Shown here piece after piece: positions 1 through 9,059 of a stretch of 38,906 bases of DNA. The notes below the pieces were generated by a model. It was not told the origin of the DNA. It was given only the letters and a program-made list of their open reading frames with translations, and ran no database searches. Location: assembly GCA_902798915.1 (NCBI GenBank), contig CADBYM010000033.1, forward strand, positions 1 through 38,906, written 5' to 3'. Source of the DNA: an uncultured Coriobacteriaceae bacterium. GTDB lineage: Bacteria > Actinomycetota > Coriobacteriia > Coriobacteriales > Atopobiaceae. The position numbers were made by a program, and so were the translations under genes. Numbering within the stretch: position 1 is the first letter of the stretch; each line of letters starts with the position of its first letter.

Positions 1-105
1 TTCCCAACCCGAAGTAAACGGGAGAAGAAACGCGGCCACAGCGTTCGAAGTGGTGGTTGGTCACGACCTCAAACAGTGACAGAAAGAATATACGAGGAGC
101 AAAGC

Positions 106-1470
106 ATGGCCATCACCCCCGAGGAGGTCGCCGAGACACGCGCAATGGTGTCGCAACAGAACCTCGACCTGCGCACCATCACGATGGGAATCTCGTTGTA
201 TGGCTGCGCGGACGAGGACATGGGGCGCATGTGCACTAAGGTCTACGACCGCATAACAAGCACGGCACAGAACCTCGTCACCGTTGCCGACGACCTGGAG
301 CGCGAGTACGGAATCCCCATCGCCAACAAGCGCGTCTCGGTGACGCCCATCGCACAGATTGCCGCCGCCTGTGCGTGCGAGGACCTCTCGCCCCTAGCAC
401 ACGCCATGGACCGTGCGGCCGAAGCCTTAGGCATCGACTTCATGGGCGGCTTCTCTGCCCTCGTGCAGAAGGGCATGGGTGCCACGGACCGCCGTCTCAT
501 CGACTCCATACCCGAGGCTCTCGCAACCACCAAGCGCGTTTGCTCGAGCGTCAACGTGGCCAGCGTACGCGCGGGGATCAACATGGATGCCGTACTGCTC
601 ATGGCGCGCATCATCCGCGAGGCGGCCGAGCGCACCGTCGACATCGACTGCTATGGGGCGGCAAAGCTCGTGGTCTTTAGCAACATGGTAGAGGACTCAC
701 CCTTCATGGCAGGTGCCGTGCACGGATCCGGCGAATGCGATGCCGTCATCAACGTGGGCGTCTCTGGCCCCGGTGTCATGGCGGCCGCCCTTGAGGAGTT
801 GCCCAAGTCGGCCAGCCTCATGCAGGTGGCAGAGCAAATCAAGAAGACCGCATTCAAGATCACGCGCGCCGGCGAACTCATGAGTCGCGAAGCCGCCCGT
901 CGCCTGGGCGCAGAGAAGGGCATCGTAGACCTCTCCCTCGCACCGACACCTGCGGCAGGCGACTCGGTCGCTCGCATCCTGGAGATCATCGGCGTGGGCG
1001 AATGTGGAGGCCCTGGCACCACATGCGCGCTCGCCCTGCTCAATGACGCCGTGAAGAAGGGCGGGGTCATGGCCAGCTCGAGCGTAGGTGGCCTCTCGGG
1101 CGCCTTCATCCCGGTGAGCGAGGACGCCGGCATGATTCGCGCCGCACACGACGGCGCCCTTACGCTCGAGAAGCTCGAGGCGATGACGTGCGTCTGCTCC
1201 GTTGGCCTCGACATGATCGCCATCCCCGGCAACACGAGCGTAGAGACCATCGCGGGCATCATCGCCGACGAGATGGCCATCGGCGTGATCAACGGCAAGA
1301 CCACGGCCGTCCGTCTTATCCCCGCCATCGGCCATCAGGAGGGAGACCTACTTGAGTTCGGGGGTCTCTTCGGATCGGCACCGGTCATGAGCGTCAACCG
1401 CTTCGCGGGAACCGTCTTTGCACGACGCGGAGGCCGCTTCCCCGCCCCGCTCAACTCTCTGCGCAACTGA
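106..1470 (+). CDS. PFL family protein (UPF0210 / DUF711)
   Basis: A 454-residue protein of the UPF0210/DUF711 family, which has distant structural likeness to pyruvate formate-lyase; no reaction is established for the family. It covers the usual length of about 450 residues and carries the glycine-rich blocks typical of it, such as [15 protein letters not shown] and the late [15 protein letters not shown] segment. The ATG at 106 is preferred over an in-frame GTG at 76 because GAGGAG lies at 94-99, six bases upstream. In many genomes this gene follows a small ACT-domain protein (UPF0237); whether that holds here lies beyond the left edge. It converges with murB, leaving 87 bases that hold nothing recognisable. 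The family call is firm and the function is unknown. Confidence 0.9.
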   Translation: MAITPEEVAETRAMVSQQNLDLRTITMGISLYGCADEDMGRMCTKVYDRITSTAQNLVTVADDLEREYGIPIANKRVSVTPIAQIAAACACEDLSPLAHAMDRAAEALGIDFMGGFSALVQKGMGATDRRLIDSIPEALATTKRVCSSVNVASVRAGINMDAVLLMARIIREAAERTVDIDCYGAAKLVVFSNMVEDSPFMAGAVHGSGECDAVINVGVSGPGVMAAALEELPKSASLMQVAEQIKKTAFKITRAGELMSREAARRLGAEKGIVDLSLAPTPAAGDSVARILEIIGVGECGGPGTTCALALLNDAVKKGGVMASSSVGGLSGAFIPVSEDAGMIRAAHDGALTLEKLEAMTCVCSVGLDMIAIPGNTSVETIAGIIADEMAIGVINGKTTAVRLIPAIGHQEGDLLEFGGLFGSAPVMSVNRFAGTVFARRGGRFPAPLNSLRN

Positions 1471-1557
1471 GGCGAGTTCCAAGGAATGGCTCGGCACGTC
1501 CGCAAACGCCCCGCGAGTGATTTGCCCTCATGGACCGTTTGCGGACATGCCAAGCGC

Positions 1558-2436
1558 TTACCAGCCGAGGAAGCGCACTTCGGGCTCGAGCCTGACACCG
1601 AACTGCCGCTCGACCTCATCCTGAACGTGCTCGATGACGGCACGAACATCGGCCGCCGTCGCATTGCCCAAGTTGACAACGAACCCCGCATGTTTGGTAG
1701 AGACCGCAGCACCGCCGACTTGGTACCCCTTGAGCCCCGCGTCCATGATGAGCTTTCCCGCGAAGTAGCCCTCGGGTCGCTTGAACGTCGATCCCGCGCT
1801 CCCATACTCAAGCGGTTGCTTCTCTTCCCTGCGCTGCGTGAAGTCGTCCATCTTTGCCCGTATGGCATCGCGATCTCCCTCGGCAAGGCACAGCGTCGCC
1901 CCTAGGACCACGAGCCCCTCCGAGCGCACGCGACTCTTGCGATAGCCCATGTCGAGCTCGTCTGCCATCAAGGTGGAGAGCTTCCCGTCGGGCCCAATGA
2001 CATCCACGGATTCCAGCACGTCCGCCATGCAGCCATCATAGGCACCGGCGTTCATGAAGCATGCCCCACCGATGCTGCCCGGAATGCCGCAGGCGAACTC
2101 CATGCCCGTCAGGCCAGCATACAGAGCGCGCCGGGCAACGAACCCAAGCGAGGCGCCAGCATCGCAGTACAACCGTACCCCCTCGCGACGTACAGCATTC
2201 AGGGCGTCGAGGGCGATCACCACCCCGTCGAAGCCGGAATCGCTTACCAAGAGGTCCGACCCCTTGCCAAGGACGAAGTAGTCGACGCCTGCCTCGCGAC
2301 ACGTGGCGACCACGTCTGCAAGCTCGTCGCGACTCTCGGGAACCACGAACTCCGCAGCCGACCCGCCCACACCGAAGGTCGTGTGCTTGCGCATGGGCTC
2401 GTCTATCAGCGCGTTGGAAAACAACGAAGTGTGCAT
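1558..2436 (-). CDS. murB: UDP-N-acetylenolpyruvoylglucosamine reductase (MurB)
   Basis: MurB reduces the enolpyruvyl group of UDP-GlcNAc-enolpyruvate with NADPH and FAD, giving UDP-N-acetylmuramate in cytoplasmic peptidoglycan precursor synthesis. The 292-residue protein begins with the typical KHTTFGVGG block near residue 18, has the FAD-binding stretch GMEFACGIPGSIGG near 110-125, and the C-terminal block with GSTFKRP and AGLKGYQVGGAAVSTKHAGF. Its length and lack of an extra insertion fit the shorter type II MurB class. The start has AGAGGAGCT just upstream on the minus strand. It lies 69 bases downstream of the GGDEF/EAL gene and could be read through from it, though no shared function is evident. 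Confidence 0.95.
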   Translation of the reverse strand: MHTSLFSNALIDEPMRKHTTFGVGGSAAEFVVPESRDELADVVATCREAGVDYFVLGKGSDLLVSDSGFDGVVIALDALNAVRREGVRLYCDAGASLGFVARRALYAGLTGMEFACGIPGSIGGACFMNAGAYDGCMADVLESVDVIGPDGKLSTLMADELDMGYRKSRVRSEGLVVLGATLCLAEGDRDAIRAKMDDFTQRREEKQPLEYGSAGSTFKRPEGYFAGKLIMDAGLKGYQVGGAAVSTKHAGFVVNLGNATAADVRAVIEHVQDEVERQFGVRLEPEVRFLGW

Positions 2437-2505
2437 GAGAGCTCCTCTCGTCAGTCGTGCGAACAGAAGTCAATTGCCACACGTACGTTAGTCAATATGG
2501 TTGGT

Positions 2506-5343
2506 TCACTCAACCGGTAACGGAGCAGCATAGAACAAGAACGCAAACACGTCACTGTGTTCCACACGCGCCACACAACGCGCATAGCCATTTGCATAGA
2601 TGCCCATACCCGTGCCCACGACGATCCAATCGTCCGTGGTTTGCATCGCGGCCAACGCTTCGTTCAGGCTCCGCGCCTCAGCCCCATCTGAGGTATGGAG
2701 CAGGTCTGTGGCAGCCAGAAGGTCACACTTGCCAAAGCGTTGCATACGCTGTACGTACGCCGCGTTATACTCCAAGTACCGTACCCTACCCTCAGCGTAC
2801 TCCATCACGGCCGCAGGCATTCCTCCCGACATGCCCAAGGGATCGAACGTAGCATCCCGGGCAATGGGATGCACGATGTTGACACGTCCCACCTCATCGT
2901 AATAGAACCTGCGATCCTCCCGCTCCACGATGTACGAACCGTCCTGCAGGTGCGCGCACACGGCCTCGAAGGAACGTGCCGGAGCAAATACGTAGCCCTG
3001 AATCTTCTCGAAGGCGATGCCACGCAAAAACGAGAGTCGGCTCGTCGTCTCCACGCCCTCGATGAGCGTCTGAAGTCCCAGCTCCTTGCACATGCTCACG
3101 AGGTTGGTGAGCATAATCGCGTTCGGGTTCTCGGCCACGCCCGCGTCAAGCTGCTTCGCGAAGCTCATATCGAACTTCACCAAGTCGAACTGATAGTCAC
3201 GAAGCACGTTGAGGGAGGAGTAACCCGATCCGAAGTCGTCCATCCACGTGAGCATGCCCTGCTCGTGGAACCGCTCGATGGCATCGCGGATGCAGGTCGA
3301 CTGGTCAGAGAGCGCACTCTCCGTAATCTCCACGCGAATGAGGTGATGCGGCAACCCATAGCGATCGAGCGACTCCACCACCTTGGCCACCACGTCGCAT
3401 GCCTCGAAGTCAAGCCGCGAGAAGTTGATCGACACGGGACAGATGGGCAACCCAAGCTCCATGAAGCGCATGAAGTTCTTGCAGACTTCCTCGACGATGT
3501 GCAGGTCGAGCAGATGGATGAGGTGCACGTCCTCGAGCACGGGTATGAAGTCAGCCGGGGATATCATCCCCTCGTCCGGGTCTATCCAGCGCGAGAGAAC
3601 CTCGAACTCGCATATCTGGTCGCTGGCGGAACGCACGATGGGCTGGTAGTACGGTTGAATGTGACCTTTGTCCAGCGCGGAGCTGAAGCTCTCGAGAACC
3701 ACATCACGTCGCTCCATGGCACGGCCCAGCTCCTCGGTGTAATAGCAATACAACGCGTCGTAATTGTCATGGAGACTCTCGCACGCGAGCCGTGCCATGT
3801 CGCACGCCTTACGAATGCTCATTTTGGTAGACGTGTAGCGATAAATCCCCGCATGCAACGCGTTGAACGATCCGCTCCGCTCCTTGCGCACCGCCATGCA
3901 CGTACGACGAATGGCGTCGGGCAAGCCCTCCTCCTCGGTCATGAGCACGAAGTGATCATCGCCGAATCGGGAGATCAGGCGACCCGGGAATACCTCTCGC
4001 AAGGTCGCCGCCACGAACCGCAACAGCTCGTCTCCCTCCGCAAAGCCATAGCGTGCGTTGTAGTTCGCGAAGTTGGTGAGGTTGAGGTACACAATCGAGA
4101 TTGCGTACCCGCGGTCGAGCATCACAGCGGCGGCGTCGGTTGCATGCGATGCGAAGTACTCGCCGTCCATGAGGCCCGTCAGCGGGTCAAGGCTCTCTTC
4201 GGGCACGTCATTTGCGCTGCTCTGGACAAGCGCCTCCTTGAGAAGCCCCTCGCTGTACTCGGCAAAGGTCGCTCGATTGCGACCGCCCTCCTTCGAGCGG
4301 AAGAGCAGCGTGTCCGCGATGCGCAACAGGTCGCGGACCCCATCCTCGCCACCGACGTGGCCGAACGCACAACCCACGCTGCAGCCAGCGCCAACCATAC
4401 GCCCCTCAACCTCGCTCAACCTGAACGCCTGACGCCAGCGCTCGATGCGACCTTGAAGGGAGCTCGGATCCACGTCCGCGAGGGCAATGATGAACTCGTC
4501 GCTCGCAAAATGGTACACGTGCTCAGCGCCAAACTCATCAACCAGCGTGGAGCCGAAGCACCCGAGCATAGCGTCACCAAACGCATGGCCAAAGAGGTCG
4601 TTATAACGCTTGAACTCATCAATGTCCGCCAAAGCCACGCAGAGGTCTACATCCTCGAAGGTGCCCGCGTCCTCCTCGAAGGCACGGCGATTGAGCGTTC
4701 CCGTAAGCGGTTCTTGCCGCGACTCCTCGATGATGCGTTCGTTCGCCATGCCCACACGTAGTCGCGCGTCGTAGTTCGAGACCGCAACGACAAAGATTAC
4801 CGTAAGATACGACGTGAGCGTGATCACTTGGACGTGCGTAAGCAGATTGGCGCTTTGCAGCAACGCAAGCATCGACGCCCACACAAGGGCTTCAACGATC
4901 AACGTGTGAAGCGCTGGTATGTAGAACAGGCCAAACAGTGCAAAGAGCGCAACCAAGAGGAAGAAGTAGCGCCCGAGCACGGCGAAGTCTATGAAGGTAA
5001 CCCACAGACAGCACGAGACGACACACCCGACGAACGCAAGGACGAGCACCTCGCCACACACGGGCTCAGGCTCTTTCTCCAAGTATCTGCAACTGAGGAA
5101 CCAACCCATCGCGCTCACAAGTGCAATCAACGAAAAGGAAATGCGGTAGTAGCCAAGAATGCCCGATTGACGATCTGCCCACAGTGGCATAGGCAAGAAG
5201 GTGCTTGCAAACGCAAGAAGAACGCCTATGAGGATGACGGGCGTGACATAGCTCATGATCTCCATGTTGCTGCGCGCCATGAAGGCGCGCAGGCGCGTGG
5301 AGTGATGCTGCAGTCCGCTTACGCGAGCGATGAAGTCAGGCAT
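2506..5343 (-). CDS. Membrane GGDEF-GGDEF-EAL protein, probable c-di-GMP phosphodiesterase
   Basis: A 945-residue signalling protein. Residues about 30-195 hold several hydrophobic segments. A first GGDEF domain follows (about 210-360) whose signature is ASDEF at 280-284; it keeps the aspartates of LADIDEFKRYND but lacks the paired glycines of the active loop. A second GGDEF-like domain (about 385-540) reads GDDHF at 461-465 and has lost the metal-binding aspartates (NLTNFANYN). The EAL domain (about 555-795) reads EVL at 581-583 but keeps the other expected catalytic positions: N640, E672, DD702-703, K723, E762 and Q782. About 145 C-terminal residues look PAS-like. I infer phosphodiesterase activity with sensory or degenerate GGDEF domains. 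The start follows GGGAG with good spacing. Confidence 0.9.
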   Translation of the reverse strand: MPDFIARVSGLQHHSTRLRAFMARSNMEIMSYVTPVILIGVLLAFASTFLPMPLWADRQSGILGYYRISFSLIALVSAMGWFLSCRYLEKEPEPVCGEVLVLAFVGCVVSCCLWVTFIDFAVLGRYFFLLVALFALFGLFYIPALHTLIVEALVWASMLALLQSANLLTHVQVITLTSYLTVIFVVAVSNYDARLRVGMANERIIEESRQEPLTGTLNRRAFEEDAGTFEDVDLCVALADIDEFKRYNDLFGHAFGDAMLGCFGSTLVDEFGAEHVYHFASDEFIIALADVDPSSLQGRIERWRQAFRLSEVEGRMVGAGCSVGCAFGHVGGEDGVRDLLRIADTLLFRSKEGGRNRATFAEYSEGLLKEALVQSSANDVPEESLDPLTGLMDGEYFASHATDAAAVMLDRGYAISIVYLNLTNFANYNARYGFAEGDELLRFVAATLREVFPGRLISRFGDDHFVLMTEEEGLPDAIRRTCMAVRKERSGSFNALHAGIYRYTSTKMSIRKACDMARLACESLHDNYDALYCYYTEELGRAMERRDVVLESFSSALDKGHIQPYYQPIVRSASDQICEFEVLSRWIDPDEGMISPADFIPVLEDVHLIHLLDLHIVEEVCKNFMRFMELGLPICPVSINFSRLDFEACDVVAKVVESLDRYGLPHHLIRVEITESALSDQSTCIRDAIERFHEQGMLTWMDDFGSGYSSLNVLRDYQFDLVKFDMSFAKQLDAGVAENPNAIMLTNLVSMCKELGLQTLIEGVETTSRLSFLRGIAFEKIQGYVFAPARSFEAVCAHLQDGSYIVEREDRRFYYDEVGRVNIVHPIARDATFDPLGMSGGMPAAVMEYAEGRVRYLEYNAAYVQRMQRFGKCDLLAATDLLHTSDGAEARSLNEALAAMQTTDDWIVVGTGMGIYANGYARCVARVEHSDVFAFLFYAAPLPVE

Positions 5344-5428
5344 AGCGACTCCCGTTCAGGCCATGTGAGAGCGCTCTGAATAAAACAATAGTATGCGTTT
5401 TTTAAGCAATTCGCAACGCTTCGCATCG

Positions 5429-6529
5429 TCAAACGGCGGCCTGAGCCATGCGGCCCGAGAAGGCGAGGTGCGGACGTGCAATCAGACGAGCGCCTGCGGG
5501 GAGCACGGGCGCGTACAGAGCATCGGCATAGGCCACCTTGGCGTCCGCGAGGGCGACCTCCACGTCCTCCTCGCCATCCGCATGCACGTCCTGAGGCGCC
5601 AGCAGGTCGTACGCAGACTCCGTAGCACACACCACACGCACGCTAGGTTCGCCCGCAAGCTCGCAAGCCACAGCAAAGGAGCCCGCGTCCACCGGCTCGC
5701 CTACCACGTAGCGTGCGTCGGACGCCACGGGCGCGCGCAGGTCCCTGCACGGCCACGCACATGCGTCGGCGATTGCCGCCGCGTGCAGCTCGTCTGCCAG
5801 CGCCGCAGAGAAGGCGCCACAGGGTCTGCCCACCACATACGGCGTGCCAAAGCGCTTGCGCAACACCTGCGCTGCGGGAATGCCCACAGACGACACAACC
5901 AAGTTGACCGCGGCCTCTGACGCACGTGTCAACTCCTCAAGCGTGGAACCCATGGCCCAGCACGAAGTGACCGAGAAGCCTGCGTCCTCCGCAAACGCCC
6001 GCAACGCAACGGGCGCGTCCCTCTCGCTGAAGTCGAGCGGGGTAGCCCCCAAAATGTTGAGCGTCCCCTTACGACGCCGCCCTTCTTGCACGAACCGCTC
6101 GGCAATCGCCGCGAACGCGCCACCCGCTCCCACCGTATAGTCGTGCATGCCGTTGGTGGAAACGTAGAAGCACGGGATGCCCGTACGCCGCTCGACGAGC
6201 TTGCAGAGCGCACGAAAGTCCGTTCCCGTAATGAAGGGGATTGGAGAGTTGCACAGTGCAACAAACCTTGGATGCAGCTCACGCGCCGCGTCCACCACAT
6301 CATCAAGAAATTTCTCGTCGTTGCCCAAGATGGCATCCCGCTCCACCAGGCCAGAGATGAAGATGAGGCTGTCGTGATCGTACCAGCGGGTCTCGTCATG
6401 CGTGTTGTACGTCGAGTTGCAGCCCGACGGGTCATGGATCACCACCATGCCGCCTAGCTCAAAGAGTGCCGAGCACGCACCCGATACGTCGCCGGTGTAG
6501 ACGGGCAATATGCGCTGACTTCGCCTCAT
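5429..6529 (-). CDS. Nitrogenase component-1-like protein (beta-like paralogue)
   Basis: A 366-residue member of the nitrogenase component-1 superfamily (NifD/NifK/NifE/NifN, BchN/B, CfbD). It is clearly paralogous to the product of 16544-17605: both start with SGA..xLFELGG and a [HC]D..GC block, then share ERDAILG/DMDAILG, P.P.[FV]ITGTD/GTDYRALR and a GAxPLD block. It keeps the Cys of the GC motif (C37) but lacks two nearby cysteines of its paralogue, at positions 32 and 42. The ATG at 6529 is chosen because GGAGG lies just upstream and homology begins there; the longer frame to 6643 has no support. It begins 50 bases after the end of the glycosidase gene and may be cotranscribed with it. 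It may pair with the alpha-like protein at 10566-11882 (inference). It is too short for NifK. Confidence 0.85.
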   Translation of the reverse strand: MRRSQRILPVYTGDVSGACSALFELGGMVVIHDPSGCNSTYNTHDETRWYDHDSLIFISGLVERDAILGNDEKFLDDVVDAARELHPRFVALCNSPIPFITGTDFRALCKLVERRTGIPCFYVSTNGMHDYTVGAGGAFAAIAERFVQEGRRRKGTLNILGATPLDFSERDAPVALRAFAEDAGFSVTSCWAMGSTLEELTRASEAAVNLVVSSVGIPAAQVLRKRFGTPYVVGRPCGAFSAALADELHAAAIADACAWPCRDLRAPVASDARYVVGEPVDAGSFAVACELAGEPSVRVVCATESAYDLLAPQDVHADGEEDVEVALADAKVAYADALYAPVLPAGARLIARPHLAFSGRMAQAAV

Positions 6530-6579
6530 GACCCCTCCATCCGTTGGATGCCGGCCCGCAGGCATCCAACCGCCTGTCG

Positions 6580-8865
6580 TTACGAGCGCTTCTTGAGAAC
6601 GAGAACCGCGACCGCCGCACCGGCCGCGGCAACGGCAAGGCACACCACGGGAAGCATCGGGAAACCCTCAGCCTTCGCCATCGGTTGAGTCTCCTGCTGC
6701 GCGTTGGCCTCACCAAAGCCCACGCCCTCACCACGCGCGTAGAGCGTCTGCGTCGTGTCGAACGAGGAGACCCCCTCGTCATCTTGAACGACGGTGGGGA
6801 TGTTGACAGGCAGCGTTCCCGTCGGTTCGTACACCCCAAAGAGCATCTGCAGCGCCTCGATCGTGTTGGCGTTGTAGGCACCCACGGTGGCAGACCCATC
6901 TTGCCGCGCGGTCGGGTCCGCATCGATGCCCGAGCACATGTAGGAACACACCAAGGCGTCAGCGTCCGTGTAGCGCGCCACATCATAGGGCAGGTTCTGA
7001 CTGAGCAGCACGAACTTCGCACCAGCGGCATGCGCCTCAGAGAGGGCGCGTGTCATCCCCTGGAACTGCGGGTTATCCTGCTGAAGGGCCGTCACTCCCC
7101 AGTTCTTGGTCATGCCCACAACGACATCGGCTTTGGCAATTGCCTGCTTGAGCTCGTCGGTGTAGTGCACCTTGGGATTGTCCGCGTCAGAGATGTCGTA
7201 ATAGTAGTCAATGGTAACGTGCGTGCCGGAGTCAGGCGAGCCGGACGTTGTGCCGGCCGCGAGATTGTTCACGTAGGCATCCTCGGCGATGATTCCCTGC
7301 TCCTGCAGGGACTTCACCACGTACGCTATCGAGACGTTGTCCGTCTCGTCGCGCTCGAGGAGCACGATGCGGGTGTCTTTGCCCGCAATCGGGAGCGTGC
7401 TGCCCTCGTTCTTGAGAAGCGTGATGGCTTCGCGTGCCATCTGCGCCTCTGCCGCATGGTGCTCGGACGACCCGACCACGCTCAGGTCACCCGTCCGCGC
7501 GGCATTGTCTTCCGACTCCTCGCCTTCGTTCCACGTCAAGGCCGCATCGGTCAGTATGCCGTGCGCCCGTTTGAGCTCCAGGATGCGACGCACGCTCTGG
7601 TCGATGCGCTCCTCCGCGATGTCGCCGTCAAGTACCTTCTGCATGAGCAGCTGGATGTACGCGTGATAGTACGACGCCGCATCGGGCTTGTTGAGGTCCA
7701 TAGGCACCAGCAACATGTCCACGCCCGCTTCGAGGCACTTCTGTGCGACGTTGGCCCCATACTCCGCAGATCCCTCGTCGCCTGGCACGAGTCCGGCCGT
7801 GGAGATGGCCTCCATCTCGAGTGCGTCAGTGATGATGACCCCATCGAAGCCCATCTCGTCGCGAAGCAGCTCGGTGAGCACCTTACGTGACATCGTGGCA
7901 GGGAAATAGCCCTTGGTCCCGTCCGCCATAATCTGCTGGTCATCGTATTTGGGAAGGGTGATATGCGCGGTCATGATGAGGTCCGCACCCGCATCGATGA
8001 CCTGTCGGAAGGGAACAAGCTCGCACGCCCGGAGCTCGTCGATCGTCTTCTCGACCGTCGCAGTTCCGATGTGAGAGTCTGTGCCCGTATCCCCATGCCC
8101 AGGGAAGTGCTTGTACGTGGTGACGACGCCCGCGTTCGAGAGTCCCTCGCCAAACGCCGCGCCCAACTCGCCCACTCTCTGTGGATCGTCAGAGAAGGAC
8201 CGCACGCCAATGACAGGATTCGCAGGATTGACGTTCACGTCAATGGAGGGAGCGAAGTCCGCGTTGAATCCGAGGGCCGCACACTCCTCGCCGAGCACTT
8301 GACCCGTCGTGCGTGCGTTCGCCATGGCGTTCAGGCCCGTCGCGCCAACCGCCATCGAACCCGTCATCCTCGTTCCCATGGCGAAGCGTACGACCACGCC
8401 GCCTTCCTCGTCCACCGGCATCAAATAGGGCACCGTTACCGAGAAGCCGGCGTCCGCGTTGTTTTGCTGCAGGTCTTGGATGAGCTTCGCCGTCTGCTCG
8501 GAGCTCACCACGTTGGAACCAAAGAGAATGACGCCCCCGTACTGGTGATTCTGGAGGGCCGCGGCGAGGTTCGGCACCTTCGTGAGGTCCGTCACGTCCT
8601 CGCCGTTCCATGTGCGTATGGCCGGGACGATGAGCTGCGAGATCTTCTCGTCGAGGGACATCAGGCTGAGGACATAGTCGACGTCCACGTCACTGGCCTC
8701 GTCCACATCGCCGATCTCGTCATCCTGAGCGTCCTGGAAGTCCTCCGTCCACTCCCCCTCGACGTCCATGGCAGACCCCATCGTCGGTACCAAGGCGCCT
8801 ACGAGAGCCAAGCACACGATAGTGCACAGAACACGCAGGGAAAAGCTCATCCTCACAAAGCGCAT
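6580..8865 (-). CDS. Secreted, membrane-anchored glycoside hydrolase family 3 (NagZ-like beta-N-acetylhexosaminidase)
   Basis: A 761-residue exported glycosidase. Residues 1-32 form a signal peptide, followed by an acidic linker. The GH3 catalytic domain spans about 60-420 and has the NagZ-type loop KHFPGHGDTGTDSH at 252-265, whose His-Asp pair serves as general acid/base, and the nucleophile D347 in TDALEM. A GH3 C-terminal domain follows. The last about 25 residues form a membrane segment ending in KKRS, so the enzyme is probably tethered on the cell surface. The family cleaves terminal N-acetylglucosamine from muropeptides or chitooligosaccharides; the exact substrate is not shown. Start 8865 has AAAGGG upstream; an ATG at 8850 is a weaker alternative. 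Confidence 0.9.
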   Translation of the reverse strand: MRFVRMSFSLRVLCTIVCLALVGALVPTMGSAMDVEGEWTEDFQDAQDDEIGDVDEASDVDVDYVLSLMSLDEKISQLIVPAIRTWNGEDVTDLTKVPNLAAALQNHQYGGVILFGSNVVSSEQTAKLIQDLQQNNADAGFSVTVPYLMPVDEEGGVVVRFAMGTRMTGSMAVGATGLNAMANARTTGQVLGEECAALGFNADFAPSIDVNVNPANPVIGVRSFSDDPQRVGELGAAFGEGLSNAGVVTTYKHFPGHGDTGTDSHIGTATVEKTIDELRACELVPFRQVIDAGADLIMTAHITLPKYDDQQIMADGTKGYFPATMSRKVLTELLRDEMGFDGVIITDALEMEAISTAGLVPGDEGSAEYGANVAQKCLEAGVDMLLVPMDLNKPDAASYYHAYIQLLMQKVLDGDIAEERIDQSVRRILELKRAHGILTDAALTWNEGEESEDNAARTGDLSVVGSSEHHAAEAQMAREAITLLKNEGSTLPIAGKDTRIVLLERDETDNVSIAYVVKSLQEQGIIAEDAYVNNLAAGTTSGSPDSGTHVTIDYYYDISDADNPKVHYTDELKQAIAKADVVVGMTKNWGVTALQQDNPQFQGMTRALSEAHAAGAKFVLLSQNLPYDVARYTDADALVCSYMCSGIDADPTARQDGSATVGAYNANTIEALQMLFGVYEPTGTLPVNIPTVVQDDEGVSSFDTTQTLYARGEGVGFGEANAQQETQPMAKAEGFPMLPVVCLAVAAAGAAVAVLVLKKRS

Positions 8866-9059
8866 GTCATCCCTTTCGTCGCCATCTACCTGCGGGAACA
8901 TTTTAGTATATCTCTTAGCCGCGTATGTCGCCCTCACCAAAGACCGCTTCAAACAACTGTGCGACGGCGTTCTGCAGCCAACCAATACCGGATTCCCGCA
9001 TCTTTAGATGCGGGCAGCCCTATACTCAGGGTCACGCATTCGGTTCGTATGGAGGGCAT

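Noticed and set aside
2..79. Open frame reaching in from the left edge, ending in TGA at 77-79
   Set aside because: Only 25 codons, no recognisable family end; it does not match the C-terminus of the UPF0237 protein expected upstream of a UPF0210 gene.
2695..4761. 688-codon plus-strand open frame
   Set aside because: It lies antisense to the GGDEF/EAL gene and has no family features; a high-GC shadow frame.
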